Assembly (NCBI GenBank): GCA_035551475.1
Contig: DASZMX010000043.1
Span: forward strand, 26,104 to 90,103
Length of the DNA stretch: 64,000 nucleotides
Reading direction: 5' to 3'
Source: DASZMX01 sp035551475
Lineage (GTDB): Bacteria; Verrucomicrobiota; Verrucomicrobiia; Limisphaerales; Palsa-1400
Position numbers and translations under genes: made by a program. Shown in pieces: positions 17,328-26,458 of this stretch (positions are counted from its first letter, which is position 1; each line of letters begins with the position of its first letter). The notes beneath the pieces were generated by a model. That model was not told the origin of the DNA and ran no database searches. It saw nothing but the letters and a program-made list of their open reading frames with translations.

Positions 17328-19532
17328 ATGAACGCAAAATGGGTTGCCCTGCTCGCGCTGGCGCTGGCCGGAACCGCGGGCGCGGAGGAAGCCGTCTTGA
17401 CCAACGCCGCCGATATCCTCGCGCTGCCCGCCAAGGAAGCCCGCCTCAGCCGCAAAGTGCGCGTGACCGGCGTCGTGACCGTGGCGGAGCCCAATTGGCA
17501 TGGCAAATTTTTCGTGCAAGACGCGTCCGGCGGCGTATTTGTCAATCATACCAAAGGCGAGGCCCCCAAACCGGGCGACCTCGTGGAGGTGACGGGCGTG
17601 ACGCACCCCGGCGGCTATGCGCCCGACGTCTCGCGCCCGACCTGGAAAAAATTGGGGACGGCGCCTTTGCCGGCGGCCCGCCCGATTACCGTGGAGCAAT
17701 TGATGTCCGGGGCGGAGGACGGGCAGCGCGTGGAGGTGGCGGCGGTGGTGCGTTCGGCGCAGGTGGGCCCCACGCGCATGACGCTGGAGCTGGCCTCCGG
17801 CGGCAACCGTTTCCGCGCGTTTCCGCCCGTGATGACCAATCTCAACCCCCAGGAGCTGATCGGCGCGCAGGTGCGCATTCGCGGCACGGCGGCGGCGTCC
17901 TTCAATGCGCCGCTGCGGCACATCCTGACGATGGTGATGTTTGTGCCGCAGGCCTCAGATTTTATAATTGACCAATTGCCCGGCGACGCGATGGCGGAGG
18001 AGCCGCTCACGCCGCTGAATGGAATTGCGCAATACCGCCGCCGGCTGAGCCCGGATCCGCGCATCCGCGTCAAGGGCGTGGTCACCTATCAACGGCTGGG
18101 CGAGGATGTTTTTCTGCATGACAGCACGGGCGGCTTGCAGGTGAAGTCCTCGGAAACCAACCGTTTTGCGCCCGGCGAAGTGGTGGAAGCGGTGGGCTTC
18201 CCGGACCTGGAGCATTATCTGCCGGTGTTGCGGGACGCCACCATCACCCGCACATCTGAATCGCGCGAGCTGGTGCTGCCGAAGGAAGTCCCATTTGTGG
18301 AGCTGACCAACGGCGCGCACCACGCGGAGGCGATCACGCTGCGCGGCAAATTGATTGACAGCTCGCTTAAGCGCATTGGCACGGCGCGGGCGCGGCGGGG
18401 CGAAATGCGCAGTGTGCTGACGCTGCAAAACGGCAGTTTTCTCTTCATCGCGGAAGCGCCGGCGCTGGCCGGTTCGGCCGATCTGGCGTCCATTCCCATC
18501 GGCAGCACGTTGGAGGTGTCGGGCATTTGCGAATTGCAGGTGGGCTCGGACGGCAAGGCCGACAGCATCCAAATCCTCGTGCCGACGCTGGAGGGAATCC
18601 GCGTTTTGCAACGGCCGAGTTGGTGGACGCCCGAGCGTTTGCTCATGGTGCTGGGCGGCGTGGTGGCGGCGCTGGCTCTGGCCATGACCTGGGCCATCAT
18701 GATCATTCAAAAGAATTCCGCCTTGAAGGCTTCGATCGCCGACCGGATCGTGGCGCAGGAAGGGTTGCAGAAGGCGCACGATCTTTTGGAATCGCGCGTG
18801 CAGGAGCGCACCAAGCAATTGAAATTTGAGATGACCGCGCGCAAGGAGACGGAGGTGCAATTCAAGGCGACGCTGGCCGAGCGGACGCGCCTGGCGCAGG
18901 AGTTGCATGACACGCTGGAGCAAAGTTTGACCGGCATCGGCTTGCAATTGGACGCGAGCACCAAACTTTTTGAGCGCCAGCCCACCCGCGCCAGCCACCA
19001 TCTGGAAATCGCGCGCAATATGATGATCCAAAGCCAGAAGGAATTGCGGCGTTCCATCTGGGATTTGCGCTCCCGTGAATTGGAGCAATTTGATTTGCGC
19101 AGCGCCCTGCTGGCGAGCGGGCGGCAGACCGCCAACGGCGCGAACATCACCGTCGATGTGCAGACCGAGGGCGCCGTCTGTCCGCTCTCGGAAGTGGTGG
19201 AGGAAAATCTTTTGCGCATTGGCCAGGAGGCGCTGACCAACGTGGTCAAACATGCGGAGGCGCGGAGCGTGCGCATGACGCTGGCGTTTCATCCGGCGTG
19301 CGTGATTTTGAAAATCAAGGACGATGGCAAAGGCTTTGCCGCCGGGCAGGTGATTGGGGCGGTCGAAGGGCATTATGGCTTGGTCGGCATGCAGGAGCGC
19401 TCCAAACGGCTGAACGGCACGCTCACCATTGAAAGCTCCTCCACGGCGGGCACGTGCGTGCAGGTTGAGATTCCGTTTTTGCCGGCGGTGCGGGAAGAAC
19501 GGCCGCCGTCGGATCTGGCCGAGTTGGCATGA
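17328..19532 (+). CDS. Membrane sensor histidine kinase (HisKA_3) with OB-fold-like extracytoplasmic domains
   Basis: 734 aa from the ATG at 17328, preceded by GAGG; 17313 is an alternative. A signal peptide (MNAKWVALLALALAGTAGAEE) is followed by about 400 extracytoplasmic residues. These contain at least two OB-fold-like repeats: SRKVRVTGVVTVAEPN...FFVQDASGGVFV and DPRIRVKGVVTYQRL...VFLHDSTGGLQV, each ending in GDLVEVTG or GEVVEAVG. One transmembrane helix (about residues 435-460) leads into a coiled coil. The HisKA_3 domain has LAQELHDTLEQSLTGIGLQL (His 527), and the HATPase has EALTNVVKHAEA and IKDDGKGF. It is coupled by ATGA overlap to the LuxR-type regulator. It probably senses a polysaccharide-derived or envelope signal and controls this locus. 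Confidence 0.9.
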   Translation: MNAKWVALLALALAGTAGAEEAVLTNAADILALPAKEARLSRKVRVTGVVTVAEPNWHGKFFVQDASGGVFVNHTKGEAPKPGDLVEVTGVTHPGGYAPDVSRPTWKKLGTAPLPAARPITVEQLMSGAEDGQRVEVAAVVRSAQVGPTRMTLELASGGNRFRAFPPVMTNLNPQELIGAQVRIRGTAAASFNAPLRHILTMVMFVPQASDFIIDQLPGDAMAEEPLTPLNGIAQYRRRLSPDPRIRVKGVVTYQRLGEDVFLHDSTGGLQVKSSETNRFAPGEVVEAVGFPDLEHYLPVLRDATITRTSESRELVLPKEVPFVELTNGAHHAEAITLRGKLIDSSLKRIGTARARRGEMRSVLTLQNGSFLFIAEAPALAGSADLASIPIGSTLEVSGICELQVGSDGKADSIQILVPTLEGIRVLQRPSWWTPERLLMVLGGVVAALALAMTWAIMIIQKNSALKASIADRIVAQEGLQKAHDLLESRVQERTKQLKFEMTARKETEVQFKATLAERTRLAQELHDTLEQSLTGIGLQLDASTKLFERQPTRASHHLEIARNMMIQSQKELRRSIWDLRSRELEQFDLRSALLASGRQTANGANITVDVQTEGAVCPLSEVVEENLLRIGQEALTNVVKHAEARSVRMTLAFHPACVILKIKDDGKGFAAGQVIGAVEGHYGLVGMQERSKRLNGTLTIESSSTAGTCVQVEIPFLPAVREERPPSDLAELA

Positions 19533-20158
19533 AGCTGGATCGGAAAATTCGGATCTTGGTGGCCGACGATCATTATGTGGTGCGCATCGGCTTGATCGCG
19601 CTGGTGAACACCGAAACGGATCTGGAAGTGGTGGCGGAAGCGGCGGATGGAGCGCAGGCCGTGGCTTTGTTTGCGGAGCATCAGCCGGATTTGGTGCTGA
19701 TGGATTCGCGCATGGCGGTGAAAAACGGAATTGAAGCCACCGTGGAAATCCGGAACCTCGACCCGCGCGCGCGGATCCTGATGATCACGGCCTTCGATGG
19801 CGACGCGGACATTCGCCGGGCGCTGGAGGCGGGAGCGCAAGGTTATGTCTTGAAGAGTTCCACGGGTGAGCAGTTGATTCCGGCGCTGCGGGCCGTGGCG
19901 GCGGGCCAGCGCTGGGTGCCCAAGGAAGTGGCGCATCGTTTGGCCTCGCGCAATTCCTACGAAATCCTGACGACGCGCGAGATGGAAGTTTTAAGCCAGA
20001 TTGCCAAGGGGCTCGCCAATAAACAAATCGCCGACATTTTGGGCATCACGGAACACACCGCCAAGACGCATCTGAAAAGCATTCTCGCCAAGCTCCGGGT
20101 GTCGGATCGCACGGAGGCGTTGAGCGTGGCGATTCAAAGGGGAATTATTCATTTATAA
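19529..20158 (+). CDS. LuxR/NarL-family response regulator
   Basis: 209 aa. The receiver domain has the DD pair (VADDHYVVR, residues 12-13), the phosphoacceptor D59 in LVLMDSRM, and a conserved K near 107 (YVLKSSTGEQL). The C-terminal HTH (about 145-205) contains LTTREMEVLSQIAKGLANKQIADILGI and TAKTHLKSILAKLRV, the standard LuxR fold. It overlaps the kinase gene by 4 bp (ATGA), so the two form a two-component pair. Neighbouring carbohydrate genes are the likely targets, but no operator was identified. Confidence 0.95.
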   Translation: MKLDRKIRILVADDHYVVRIGLIALVNTETDLEVVAEAADGAQAVALFAEHQPDLVLMDSRMAVKNGIEATVEIRNLDPRARILMITAFDGDADIRRALEAGAQGYVLKSSTGEQLIPALRAVAAGQRWVPKEVAHRLASRNSYEILTTREMEVLSQIAKGLANKQIADILGITEHTAKTHLKSILAKLRVSDRTEALSVAIQRGIIHL

Positions 20159-20232
20159 CGCGCCCAAACCCGTTCGCAGTATCACTCTTACGAGGGATTC
20201 ATTCTCCCGCGCGCCCCGCATACACTTTTTCC

Positions 20233-21954
20233 GTGGAACCCATTTTATATCTTCGACGCCGCGTTCTCCCCTGGCTTGGGGCGTCGATCTTGCTGGCGGC
20301 CTTTGATGTTTTAGGAACGGCGCAAGCTTCAGCTCCCCTGACGTTTTTGCGTGCGCGCGGGCAGGACATCGTGAACGAGAGCGGGACGGCGGTGCATTTG
20401 CGCGGCGTGGGCCTGGGCAACTGGCTGCTGCCGGAGGGTTACATGTGGAAGTTTGGCAACCAGGGGGACCGCCCGCGCAAGATTGAAAAGATCGTGAGCG
20501 ATTTGATCGGGCCCGATGAGGCGAACCAGTTTTGGACCACTTACCGCCGCAGCTACATCACGGAAACGGACATCCAGCGGCTCGCTGAATTGGGATATAA
20601 CTCGGTGCGGCCGGCCTTGAATTCGAGGTTGTTTTTGGACGCGAACAATGCGCCTGATTTGCAGGCCGAAGGCTTTCAATTGCTCGATCGCTTGGTGTCG
20701 GCCTGCAAAGCGCATGGCGTGTATGTGGTTATTGACATGCACGCGGCGCCGGGAGGGCAGACCGGACAAAATATAGACGACAGCGCCAACAACGAGCCGG
20801 AGCTGTTCACCAACCCAAAACACCAGGACGAATTGGTGGCGCTGTGGGAGGCGCTCGCGCGGCGTTACAAGGACGAGCCGGCGGTGGCTGGTTACGATTT
20901 GCTCAACGAACCCTTGCCCGCGCGCACCGGCGCGGCGCACGCGCACAAGGCGCAATTGGAGCCGCTCTATCGCCGCGTGACGGCGGCCATTCGGGCGATT
21001 GATCCCAAACACATCATCATCTTGGAAGGCGCCGACTGGTCGAATGACTGGTCGGTTTTCACCAAGCCGTTTGACCGCAACCTGGTTTATCAATTTCATT
21101 ATTACTGCTGGGACTCGCCTTCGACGGTGAAAAACATTCAGCGTTACCTGGAGGCGCGCCAGCGTCTCAACGCGCCGGTTTGGGTGGGCGAAACGGGCGA
21201 GAAAGACAGCGCCATTTATTGGGCTACGACCGAATATTTCGAGGCCAACAATATCGGGTGGTCATTTTGGCCGTGGAAAAAAATGGACACGCGGAACACG
21301 CCGTTTTCGATCAAGGCGCCGCAGGATTGGGAGGCGGTGGCGGCCTACTCGCGCGGCGGCGACAAGCCTTCGCCCGCGGTGGCGCGGAAGGCGCTGGACG
21401 AATTGCTGGTGAACGTGCGCATGGAAAATTGCGTGTACTACCCGGACATCGTGCATGGGATGTTGCGCGAGGCGCCGGCGCGGATTGAAGCGGAAAACTT
21501 TGGCGTGGATGGCCCGGGCAATTCCTATTTTGTCAAGAATACCAATGCGCCGTCCCACTTTTATCGCGTCTGGGAAGCCGTGCCGGTGACGGCGCAGGAA
21601 ACGGGCCGGCGGCAGTCGGAGCAGTATATCAAGCTGCAAGCGACCGAATGGACGGCCTACACCATTCACAGTGCCGCCACGGAAAAGTATCGCCTGACCG
21701 TGCGGGCGCGGTCGGCGCAAACGAACTCCGAGTTGCAGGTGTTGGTGGGGGACGAGACTTTCACCTGTCCGGCGCTGACGGCGGATTGGAGCAAAATCGA
21801 CCTCGGCGCCGTGACGTTGACGGAGGGCGCCAATCATCTGAAATGCCGCGTCACCCAAGGGGCCGCGGATGTGGACTGGCTGCAATTGGATGTTTCGATG
21901 AAGCCGGAGCAGGCCGCGCGCGCGGAAGCGACGACGGCCAAAAAAGCCAATTGA
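20233..21954 (+). CDS. Secreted GH5-family glycoside hydrolase with C-terminal CBM-like domain
   Basis: 573 aa from a GTG at 20233, with a signal peptide ending near TAQASA. The TIM barrel has LRGVGLGNWLLPEGY near the N-terminus, VYVVIDMHAAPGG (about 163-175), the acid/base E226 in YDLLNEPLP and the nucleophile E320 in APVWVGETGEKD. The barrel therefore looks complete and active. Residues about 410-560 form a beta-sandwich starting PARIEAENFGVDGPGNSYF, which resembles CBM6/CBM35 modules. The IEAEN...E motif at the start of such modules usually contributes to calcium binding. The substrate could be a beta-glucan, mannan or related polymer and cannot be told from the sequence. It is 25 bp upstream of the GH105 gene. 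Confidence 0.87.
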   Translation: MEPILYLRRRVLPWLGASILLAAFDVLGTAQASAPLTFLRARGQDIVNESGTAVHLRGVGLGNWLLPEGYMWKFGNQGDRPRKIEKIVSDLIGPDEANQFWTTYRRSYITETDIQRLAELGYNSVRPALNSRLFLDANNAPDLQAEGFQLLDRLVSACKAHGVYVVIDMHAAPGGQTGQNIDDSANNEPELFTNPKHQDELVALWEALARRYKDEPAVAGYDLLNEPLPARTGAAHAHKAQLEPLYRRVTAAIRAIDPKHIIILEGADWSNDWSVFTKPFDRNLVYQFHYYCWDSPSTVKNIQRYLEARQRLNAPVWVGETGEKDSAIYWATTEYFEANNIGWSFWPWKKMDTRNTPFSIKAPQDWEAVAAYSRGGDKPSPAVARKALDELLVNVRMENCVYYPDIVHGMLREAPARIEAENFGVDGPGNSYFVKNTNAPSHFYRVWEAVPVTAQETGRRQSEQYIKLQATEWTAYTIHSAATEKYRLTVRARSAQTNSELQVLVGDETFTCPALTADWSKIDLGAVTLTEGANHLKCRVTQGAADVDWLQLDVSMKPEQAARAEATTAKKAN

Positions 21955-21979
21955 GCCGGCCCCACCCTCGAAACAACTT

Positions 21980-23866
21980 ATGAAAAGGTGCGTTCTTTTT
22001 CTCGCGTGCTGGGCCGCGCTGGGCGCGATGGCGCAATCCGTGGCATTATCGCCGGCGGATATTTTAGGCGTGTGCAAAAAGGCGGCGGATTGGCAGCTGC
22101 AACAGGCGCCGAAACATCCGGCCGACCATTGGACAGCGGGAGCTTTTTATGCGGGCCTGGGCGCGCTGGCGGCGGTGGCGGACACGCCGAAATATCACGA
22201 CGCGCTGGCGGACATCGGACGGAAAAACGGCTGGAAACCGGCGAGCCGCGTTTTCATGGCGGATGATTATTGCGTCTGTCAAATGTATCTGGACTTGTAT
22301 TTGCAGGAGCGCGATTCGGCGATGCTGGGGCCGACGCGCGAGCGCTTTGATTTTATTCTCGCGCACGCGCCGACCAACGAGCTGGCCTTTAAATCGAAAA
22401 ACTCGCAGGACCGCTGGTCGTGGTGCGACGCTTTGTTCATGGGCCCGCCCGCGTGGCTGCGACTCTACCTGGCGACGGGCGACCAGCGTTATTTGGATTA
22501 CATGGATAAGGAATGGCGCGCGACGTCCGACTATTTATATGACAAGGAAGAGCATCTTTATTTTCGCGACAGCACCTACTTCAATAAGCGCGAGGCGAAT
22601 GGCAAAAAGGTGTTTTGGGCGCGCGGCAACGGCTGGGTTTTGGCGGGATTGGCGCGCGTCTTGGAAGTGATGCCGCCCTCGCATCCGCGCCACGCCTTTT
22701 ATCAGCAGCAATACCAGGAAATGGCGGCGAAAATTGCCACGCTGCAACAACCGGATGGATTGTGGCGCGCGAGCCTGCTCGATCCTGAAACCTATCCGGC
22801 GCGCGAGACGAGCGGCTCGGGCTTCTATACGTTTGCACTGGCTTGGGGGTTGAATCGCGGCTTGTTGGCGCGCGAAACGTTTGAGCCGGTGGTGCGCCGC
22901 GCGTGGCAGGGTTTGCTCGATTGCGTGACGCCGGAGGGAAAGCTGGAGCGCGTGCAGCCCATCGGCGGCGACCCGCAGAAATTTGACCCAACCTCGACGG
23001 AGTTGTACGGCGTGGGCGCATTTTTGCTCGCGGGCAGCGAAATGTGGCGGCTGGCTTTGAGCGAGCAGCCGGCGGCGGCTTACGGGATGTTTGTGCCGCA
23101 GCGCCTGGACGACTTTGCCTGGGAAAATGATCGGATTGCCTTTCGCGTTTACGGCCCGGCGCTGGAGCGGACGGGGGAAATCAGCAGCGGCCTCGATGTG
23201 TGGACGAAGCGCACGCGCCGGCCCGTGTTGGAGAAATGGTATTACAACGATCATTACCACAGCGACCACGGCGAAGGGTTGGACATGTATAAAGTGGGGC
23301 CCAGCCGCGGCTGCGGCGGCACGGGTGTTTGGCGCGACGGCCATTTGTATGTCGCGAATAATTTTACCACCTACCGCCTCGTGGAAAATGGGCCGGCGCG
23401 CGTGTGCTTTGAATTGTCCTACGCGCCCTACGCCGCGGGCGATGCGCAGGTCACCGAAACCAAGCGGATCACGCTGGAGGCCGGCTCCAACCTGAATCAC
23501 ATCGAAAATCGTTTTGCGTGGACCGGCGGGCCGGAGCAATTGGAGGTGGTTGTGGGCATTGTCAAACACACTGCTGACGCCACCGTGGACTTTGGCCCCG
23601 AGCATTCGTGGATGGCCTATTGGGAGCCGGTCTCGGAAAAAGCCGGGGCCATCGGCTGCGGCGTGGTGATGAGCGCCGCGGCGGAGCCGTTGCCGGACAA
23701 GGAGCAGGCATTTTTGAAAGCTAAGGTCCAGCGGGGCGGAACGCTCGAATATTACGCCGGCGCCGGCTGGACGCGGAGCGGGGATTTTCCGGACAAGGCC
23801 GCTTGGGTCAAATATATTTCCAGTTTCCCGGCAAAAACGGCGATTGCCCCCACGGCGGCGCAGTGA
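21980..23866 (+). CDS. GH105 unsaturated glucuronyl/galacturonyl hydrolase fused to DUF4861
   Basis: 628 aa with a signal peptide (MKRCVLFLACWAALGAMAQS). Residues about 25-350 form the (alpha/alpha)6 barrel of YteR/GH105: DHWTAGAFYAGLGALA, ADDYCVCQMYLDLYL, the catalytic Asp (D150) in RWSWCDALFMGPPAW, GKKVFWARGNGWVLAGLARVLE and ETSGSGFYTFALAWGLNRG. Residues about 365-625 match DUF4861 (FAWENDRIAFRVYGPALE, KWYYNDHYHSDHGEGLDMYKVGPSRGCGG). The enzyme would release the 4,5-unsaturated uronate from lyase-generated oligosaccharides in the periplasm. KduI and KduD follow within 16 bp, in line with that route. Confidence 0.92.
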   Translation: MKRCVLFLACWAALGAMAQSVALSPADILGVCKKAADWQLQQAPKHPADHWTAGAFYAGLGALAAVADTPKYHDALADIGRKNGWKPASRVFMADDYCVCQMYLDLYLQERDSAMLGPTRERFDFILAHAPTNELAFKSKNSQDRWSWCDALFMGPPAWLRLYLATGDQRYLDYMDKEWRATSDYLYDKEEHLYFRDSTYFNKREANGKKVFWARGNGWVLAGLARVLEVMPPSHPRHAFYQQQYQEMAAKIATLQQPDGLWRASLLDPETYPARETSGSGFYTFALAWGLNRGLLARETFEPVVRRAWQGLLDCVTPEGKLERVQPIGGDPQKFDPTSTELYGVGAFLLAGSEMWRLALSEQPAAAYGMFVPQRLDDFAWENDRIAFRVYGPALERTGEISSGLDVWTKRTRRPVLEKWYYNDHYHSDHGEGLDMYKVGPSRGCGGTGVWRDGHLYVANNFTTYRLVENGPARVCFELSYAPYAAGDAQVTETKRITLEAGSNLNHIENRFAWTGGPEQLEVVVGIVKHTADATVDFGPEHSWMAYWEPVSEKAGAIGCGVVMSAAAEPLPDKEQAFLKAKVQRGGTLEYYAGAGWTRSGDFPDKAAWVKYISSFPAKTAIAPTAAQ

Positions 23867-23881
23867 TAGGAAAACGGCGCC

Positions 23882-24712
23882 ATGCAATTTCGCCATCTCC
23901 CCAATATCAACGATTACCAGGCGCTCGGCACGGCGCCGTTGCGCGCGGCGTACCTGGTGGAAGGCCTTTTTGCGCCTGGCAAAATCGAGCTAGTTTACAC
24001 CGATGCGGATCGCGCCATCGTCGGCTCGGCCGTGCCGCAGGGCGCGTCTTTGGAACTGGCGCCCGATCCCGAGATGCGCGCGGCCTCGTTTTGCGAACGG
24101 CGTGAGCTGGGGGTGTTAAACATCGGCGGGGACGGCGCGGTGGAGGTGGACGGCGTTTCTTATGATTTGGCCAAGCGTGATTGTCTGTATGTGGGCCGCG
24201 GCGCGGCGAAGGTGGTTTTTCGGAGCCAGCGCGCCGAGGACCCCGCGGCGTTTTATTTGCTGAGTTACCCGGCGCACGCTTTTTTTCCCGTCAAATGCGC
24301 CCGTTGGAAAGAGGCTGCCGCCGTGGAATTGGGCACGCCGGCGGAGGCGAATTGCCGGACGATCTTCAAATACATTCATCCGGGAGGAATCAAGAGCTGC
24401 CAGTTGGTCATGGGTTTTACGCAGCTCAAGGAAGGCTCGGTGTGGAACACGATGCCGCCGCACACGCACGCGCGAAGGTCGGAGGTCTATCTGTATTTCG
24501 ATCTCGATCCGCAACGGCGCGTGATGCACTTCATGGGCTCGCCGCAAAACACGCGGCATTTGGTGGTGGCGAATCGGCAGGCGGTGATCTCCCCGAGTTG
24601 GAGCATCCATGCCGGGTGCGGCGCGGGCAATTATTCTTTTTGCTGGGGCATGGGCGGCGAAAACCAGGCCTTTGACGACATGGATCCCGCGCCGTTGGAG
24701 CATTTGCTTTGA
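23882..24712 (+). CDS. kduI: 5-keto-4-deoxyuronate isomerase
   Basis: 276 aa, full family length. The cupin metal site is intact: H194 and H196 in PPHTHARRSE, E201 in the same motif, and H243 in SIHAGCG; these line up with the zinc ligands of E. coli KduI. KduI converts 4-deoxy-L-threo-5-hexosulose uronate (DKI) to 3-deoxy-D-glycero-2,5-hexodiulosonate (DKII) in the cytoplasm. The start is well placed, with TAGGA 10 bp upstream. It is coupled to kduD through a TTGA overlap, and GH105 precedes it. Confidence 0.96.
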   Translation: MQFRHLPNINDYQALGTAPLRAAYLVEGLFAPGKIELVYTDADRAIVGSAVPQGASLELAPDPEMRAASFCERRELGVLNIGGDGAVEVDGVSYDLAKRDCLYVGRGAAKVVFRSQRAEDPAAFYLLSYPAHAFFPVKCARWKEAAAVELGTPAEANCRTIFKYIHPGGIKSCQLVMGFTQLKEGSVWNTMPPHTHARRSEVYLYFDLDPQRRVMHFMGSPQNTRHLVVANRQAVISPSWSIHAGCGAGNYSFCWGMGGENQAFDDMDPAPLEHLL

Positions 24713-25470
24713 TCCTCGAGCAATTCAAGCTGGACGGAAAAATCGCGCTGGTCACCGGCGCCAGCCGCGGCCTCGGGCGGTGCATAGCGATGGCCCTGGC
24801 GGAAGCGGGCGCGGATGTGGCGCTGACGGCTTCCGGCTCCTGTGCCGGGACGGCGGCGTCCATTCGCGGCCTGGGCCGGCGCGCGCTGGAAATAAATGCC
24901 GACTTATTGCAGGCCGATGCCGTTTCCCGGATTCTTGACAGTCTCATGAAGGAATGGGGCGGGATCGATATCTTGGTCAACAATGCCGGGATCATTCGCC
25001 GCGCGGCCCTGCTTGAATTCACGGAACGCGATTGGGACGACGTGATTCAGGTGAACCAGAAAAGCCTTTTTTTTCTCAGCCAGGCCGTCGCCCGCCAAAT
25101 GGTGGCGCAAGGGCGCGGGGGCAAAATCATCAATATTGCGTCGCTGCTCTCCTACCAGGGCGGCATCCGCGTCCCATCCTATACGGCGGCCAAGAGCGCC
25201 GTGCTAGGCTTGACACGCATCATGGCCAACGAATGGGCGCCGCACGGCATCAACGTCAACGCCATCGCTCCCGGTTATATGGAAACCGACAACACCACCG
25301 CCTTGCGCCAGGACGCCAAACGCAACGCCGATATTCTCGCGCGCATTCCCGCGGGGCGTTGGGGCCGTCCCGAGGATTTGCAAGGCGCCGTCGTTTTCCT
25401 GGCGTCCGCTGCGTCCCATTACCTGCACGGCGCCGCGCTGGCGGTCGATGGCGGCTGGCTGGCGCGTTAA
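24709..25470 (+). CDS. kduD: 2-dehydro-3-deoxy-D-gluconate 5-dehydrogenase
   Basis: 253 aa, beginning at a TTG that overlaps the kduI stop (TTGA). Classical SDR: the NAD-binding TGASRGLG (residues 16-23), NNAG (91-94), and the catalytic S145, Y158 and K162 (IASLLSYQ, PSYTAAKSA). FxLDGKIALVTGASRGLG together with the short MILEQFKLDGK opening is typical of KduD. It reduces DKII to KDG. KDG kinase and KDPG aldolase are not in the window. Its 3' end overlaps the convergent sulfotransferase gene by 4 bp. Confidence 0.94.
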   Translation: MILEQFKLDGKIALVTGASRGLGRCIAMALAEAGADVALTASGSCAGTAASIRGLGRRALEINADLLQADAVSRILDSLMKEWGGIDILVNNAGIIRRAALLEFTERDWDDVIQVNQKSLFFLSQAVARQMVAQGRGGKIINIASLLSYQGGIRVPSYTAAKSAVLGLTRIMANEWAPHGINVNAIAPGYMETDNTTALRQDAKRNADILARIPAGRWGRPEDLQGAVVFLASAASHYLHGAALAVDGGWLAR

Positions 25471-26450
25471 ACGTGCGCGAGGCGGGGTTCCTGAGGAGGC
25501 TTGGCGCTGAGTCGAAAAATGGGATGAATTTTGGGGTCGTATTTTAAGGCTCGCATGCTGCCGCCGGTAAGGAGGTCGATGGTCCAACGGTCGAGCCGGG
25601 AAATAAGTTTTTGCCACCGCAAGGCGATGGAGGGGTCAAAACCCTTGTGTCTTTGGCCCGTCAGGCTGGAAGGCTGATGTTCGTGCGCGCCTCTCTCGGG
25701 CTCCAACATATCGGGCGAATAAGCGCAGCCCACGAAGTCGCAGACCTCCATGAGCGTTTTTTCCGGGTGCGCGAGCAAGTCCTCGTAGCGAAAAAGACGG
25801 TAGTTTTCAAGATGTTGATAGCGGCGATGGTAGCGCGCGAATTTCCGGTATTCGCTGATGATGAAGAAGACCATGGCCTTGCGGATCAGCCACGCCAGGC
25901 GCGGGTGTTGCGCGATCCGCACGGCTGTGCCCGTGGGATCGTTGGTCTTGGACATCGCCATGGCCCGCGGGTCGCGTGTCAAATGCATGATGCGGCAATT
26001 GGGAAACCACGAGATCAGCTCGGGGAGGTATTCGATGTCCACGGGAAACCGGACGCAGGCGCGCTCTTGGCCGCTGCCACGCACCATCTCTTCAATGATA
26101 ACGCGGGCCACCGCGCCGAGACTTCGATCGGAAGCTTTGAGCCGGCGCAGAACTTCCTTTTTTAGCCCGGCATAATCCATGGCGGGGAGGTTTTCAAACC
26201 TCCAAAACGAAGTTTCCAAACCCGGGCGATTCTTCTTCGCGAAACACAGTTCGACCATCTTCTCCACATCGGCATCCACGCGGAGGTCGAGGCCCTCGGT
26301 CTTGAGGAAATAACGGAAATCCCGCTGGCGCGGCGCGCCCATGAATCGGGGCTCCCCGAGCCGCAGCAACCCGGGGCGCGTGACGAGCAGATTATGCCAA
26401 AAAGTTCCGCCGCAACGATGAATGCCGATGACGAAAATGGGGCCGTCCAT
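25467..26450 (-). CDS. PAPS-dependent sulfotransferase
   Basis: 327 aa from the ATG at 26450 (MDGPIFVIGIHRCGGTFWHNLL); the longer frame overlaps the upstream phosphatase gene. The 5'-phosphosulfate-binding loop is GIHRCGGTFW (residues 9-18). The 3'-phosphate motif is probably RIMHLTRDPRAMAMSK (about 165-180), followed by YRLFRYEDLLAHPEKTLMEVCDFVG, a standard feature of the family. It should transfer sulfate from PAPS to a carbohydrate or other acceptor. It shares a strand and an 8-bp spacing with the histidine phosphatase, so the two are probably co-transcribed. The acceptor is unknown; PAPS synthesis genes are not here. Confidence 0.88.
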   Translation of the reverse strand: MDGPIFVIGIHRCGGTFWHNLLVTRPGLLRLGEPRFMGAPRQRDFRYFLKTEGLDLRVDADVEKMVELCFAKKNRPGLETSFWRFENLPAMDYAGLKKEVLRRLKASDRSLGAVARVIIEEMVRGSGQERACVRFPVDIEYLPELISWFPNCRIMHLTRDPRAMAMSKTNDPTGTAVRIAQHPRLAWLIRKAMVFFIISEYRKFARYHRRYQHLENYRLFRYEDLLAHPEKTLMEVCDFVGCAYSPDMLEPERGAHEHQPSSLTGQRHKGFDPSIALRWQKLISRLDRWTIDLLTGGSMRALKYDPKIHPIFRLSAKPPQEPRLAHV

Positions 26451-26458
26451 ACGGGTCC

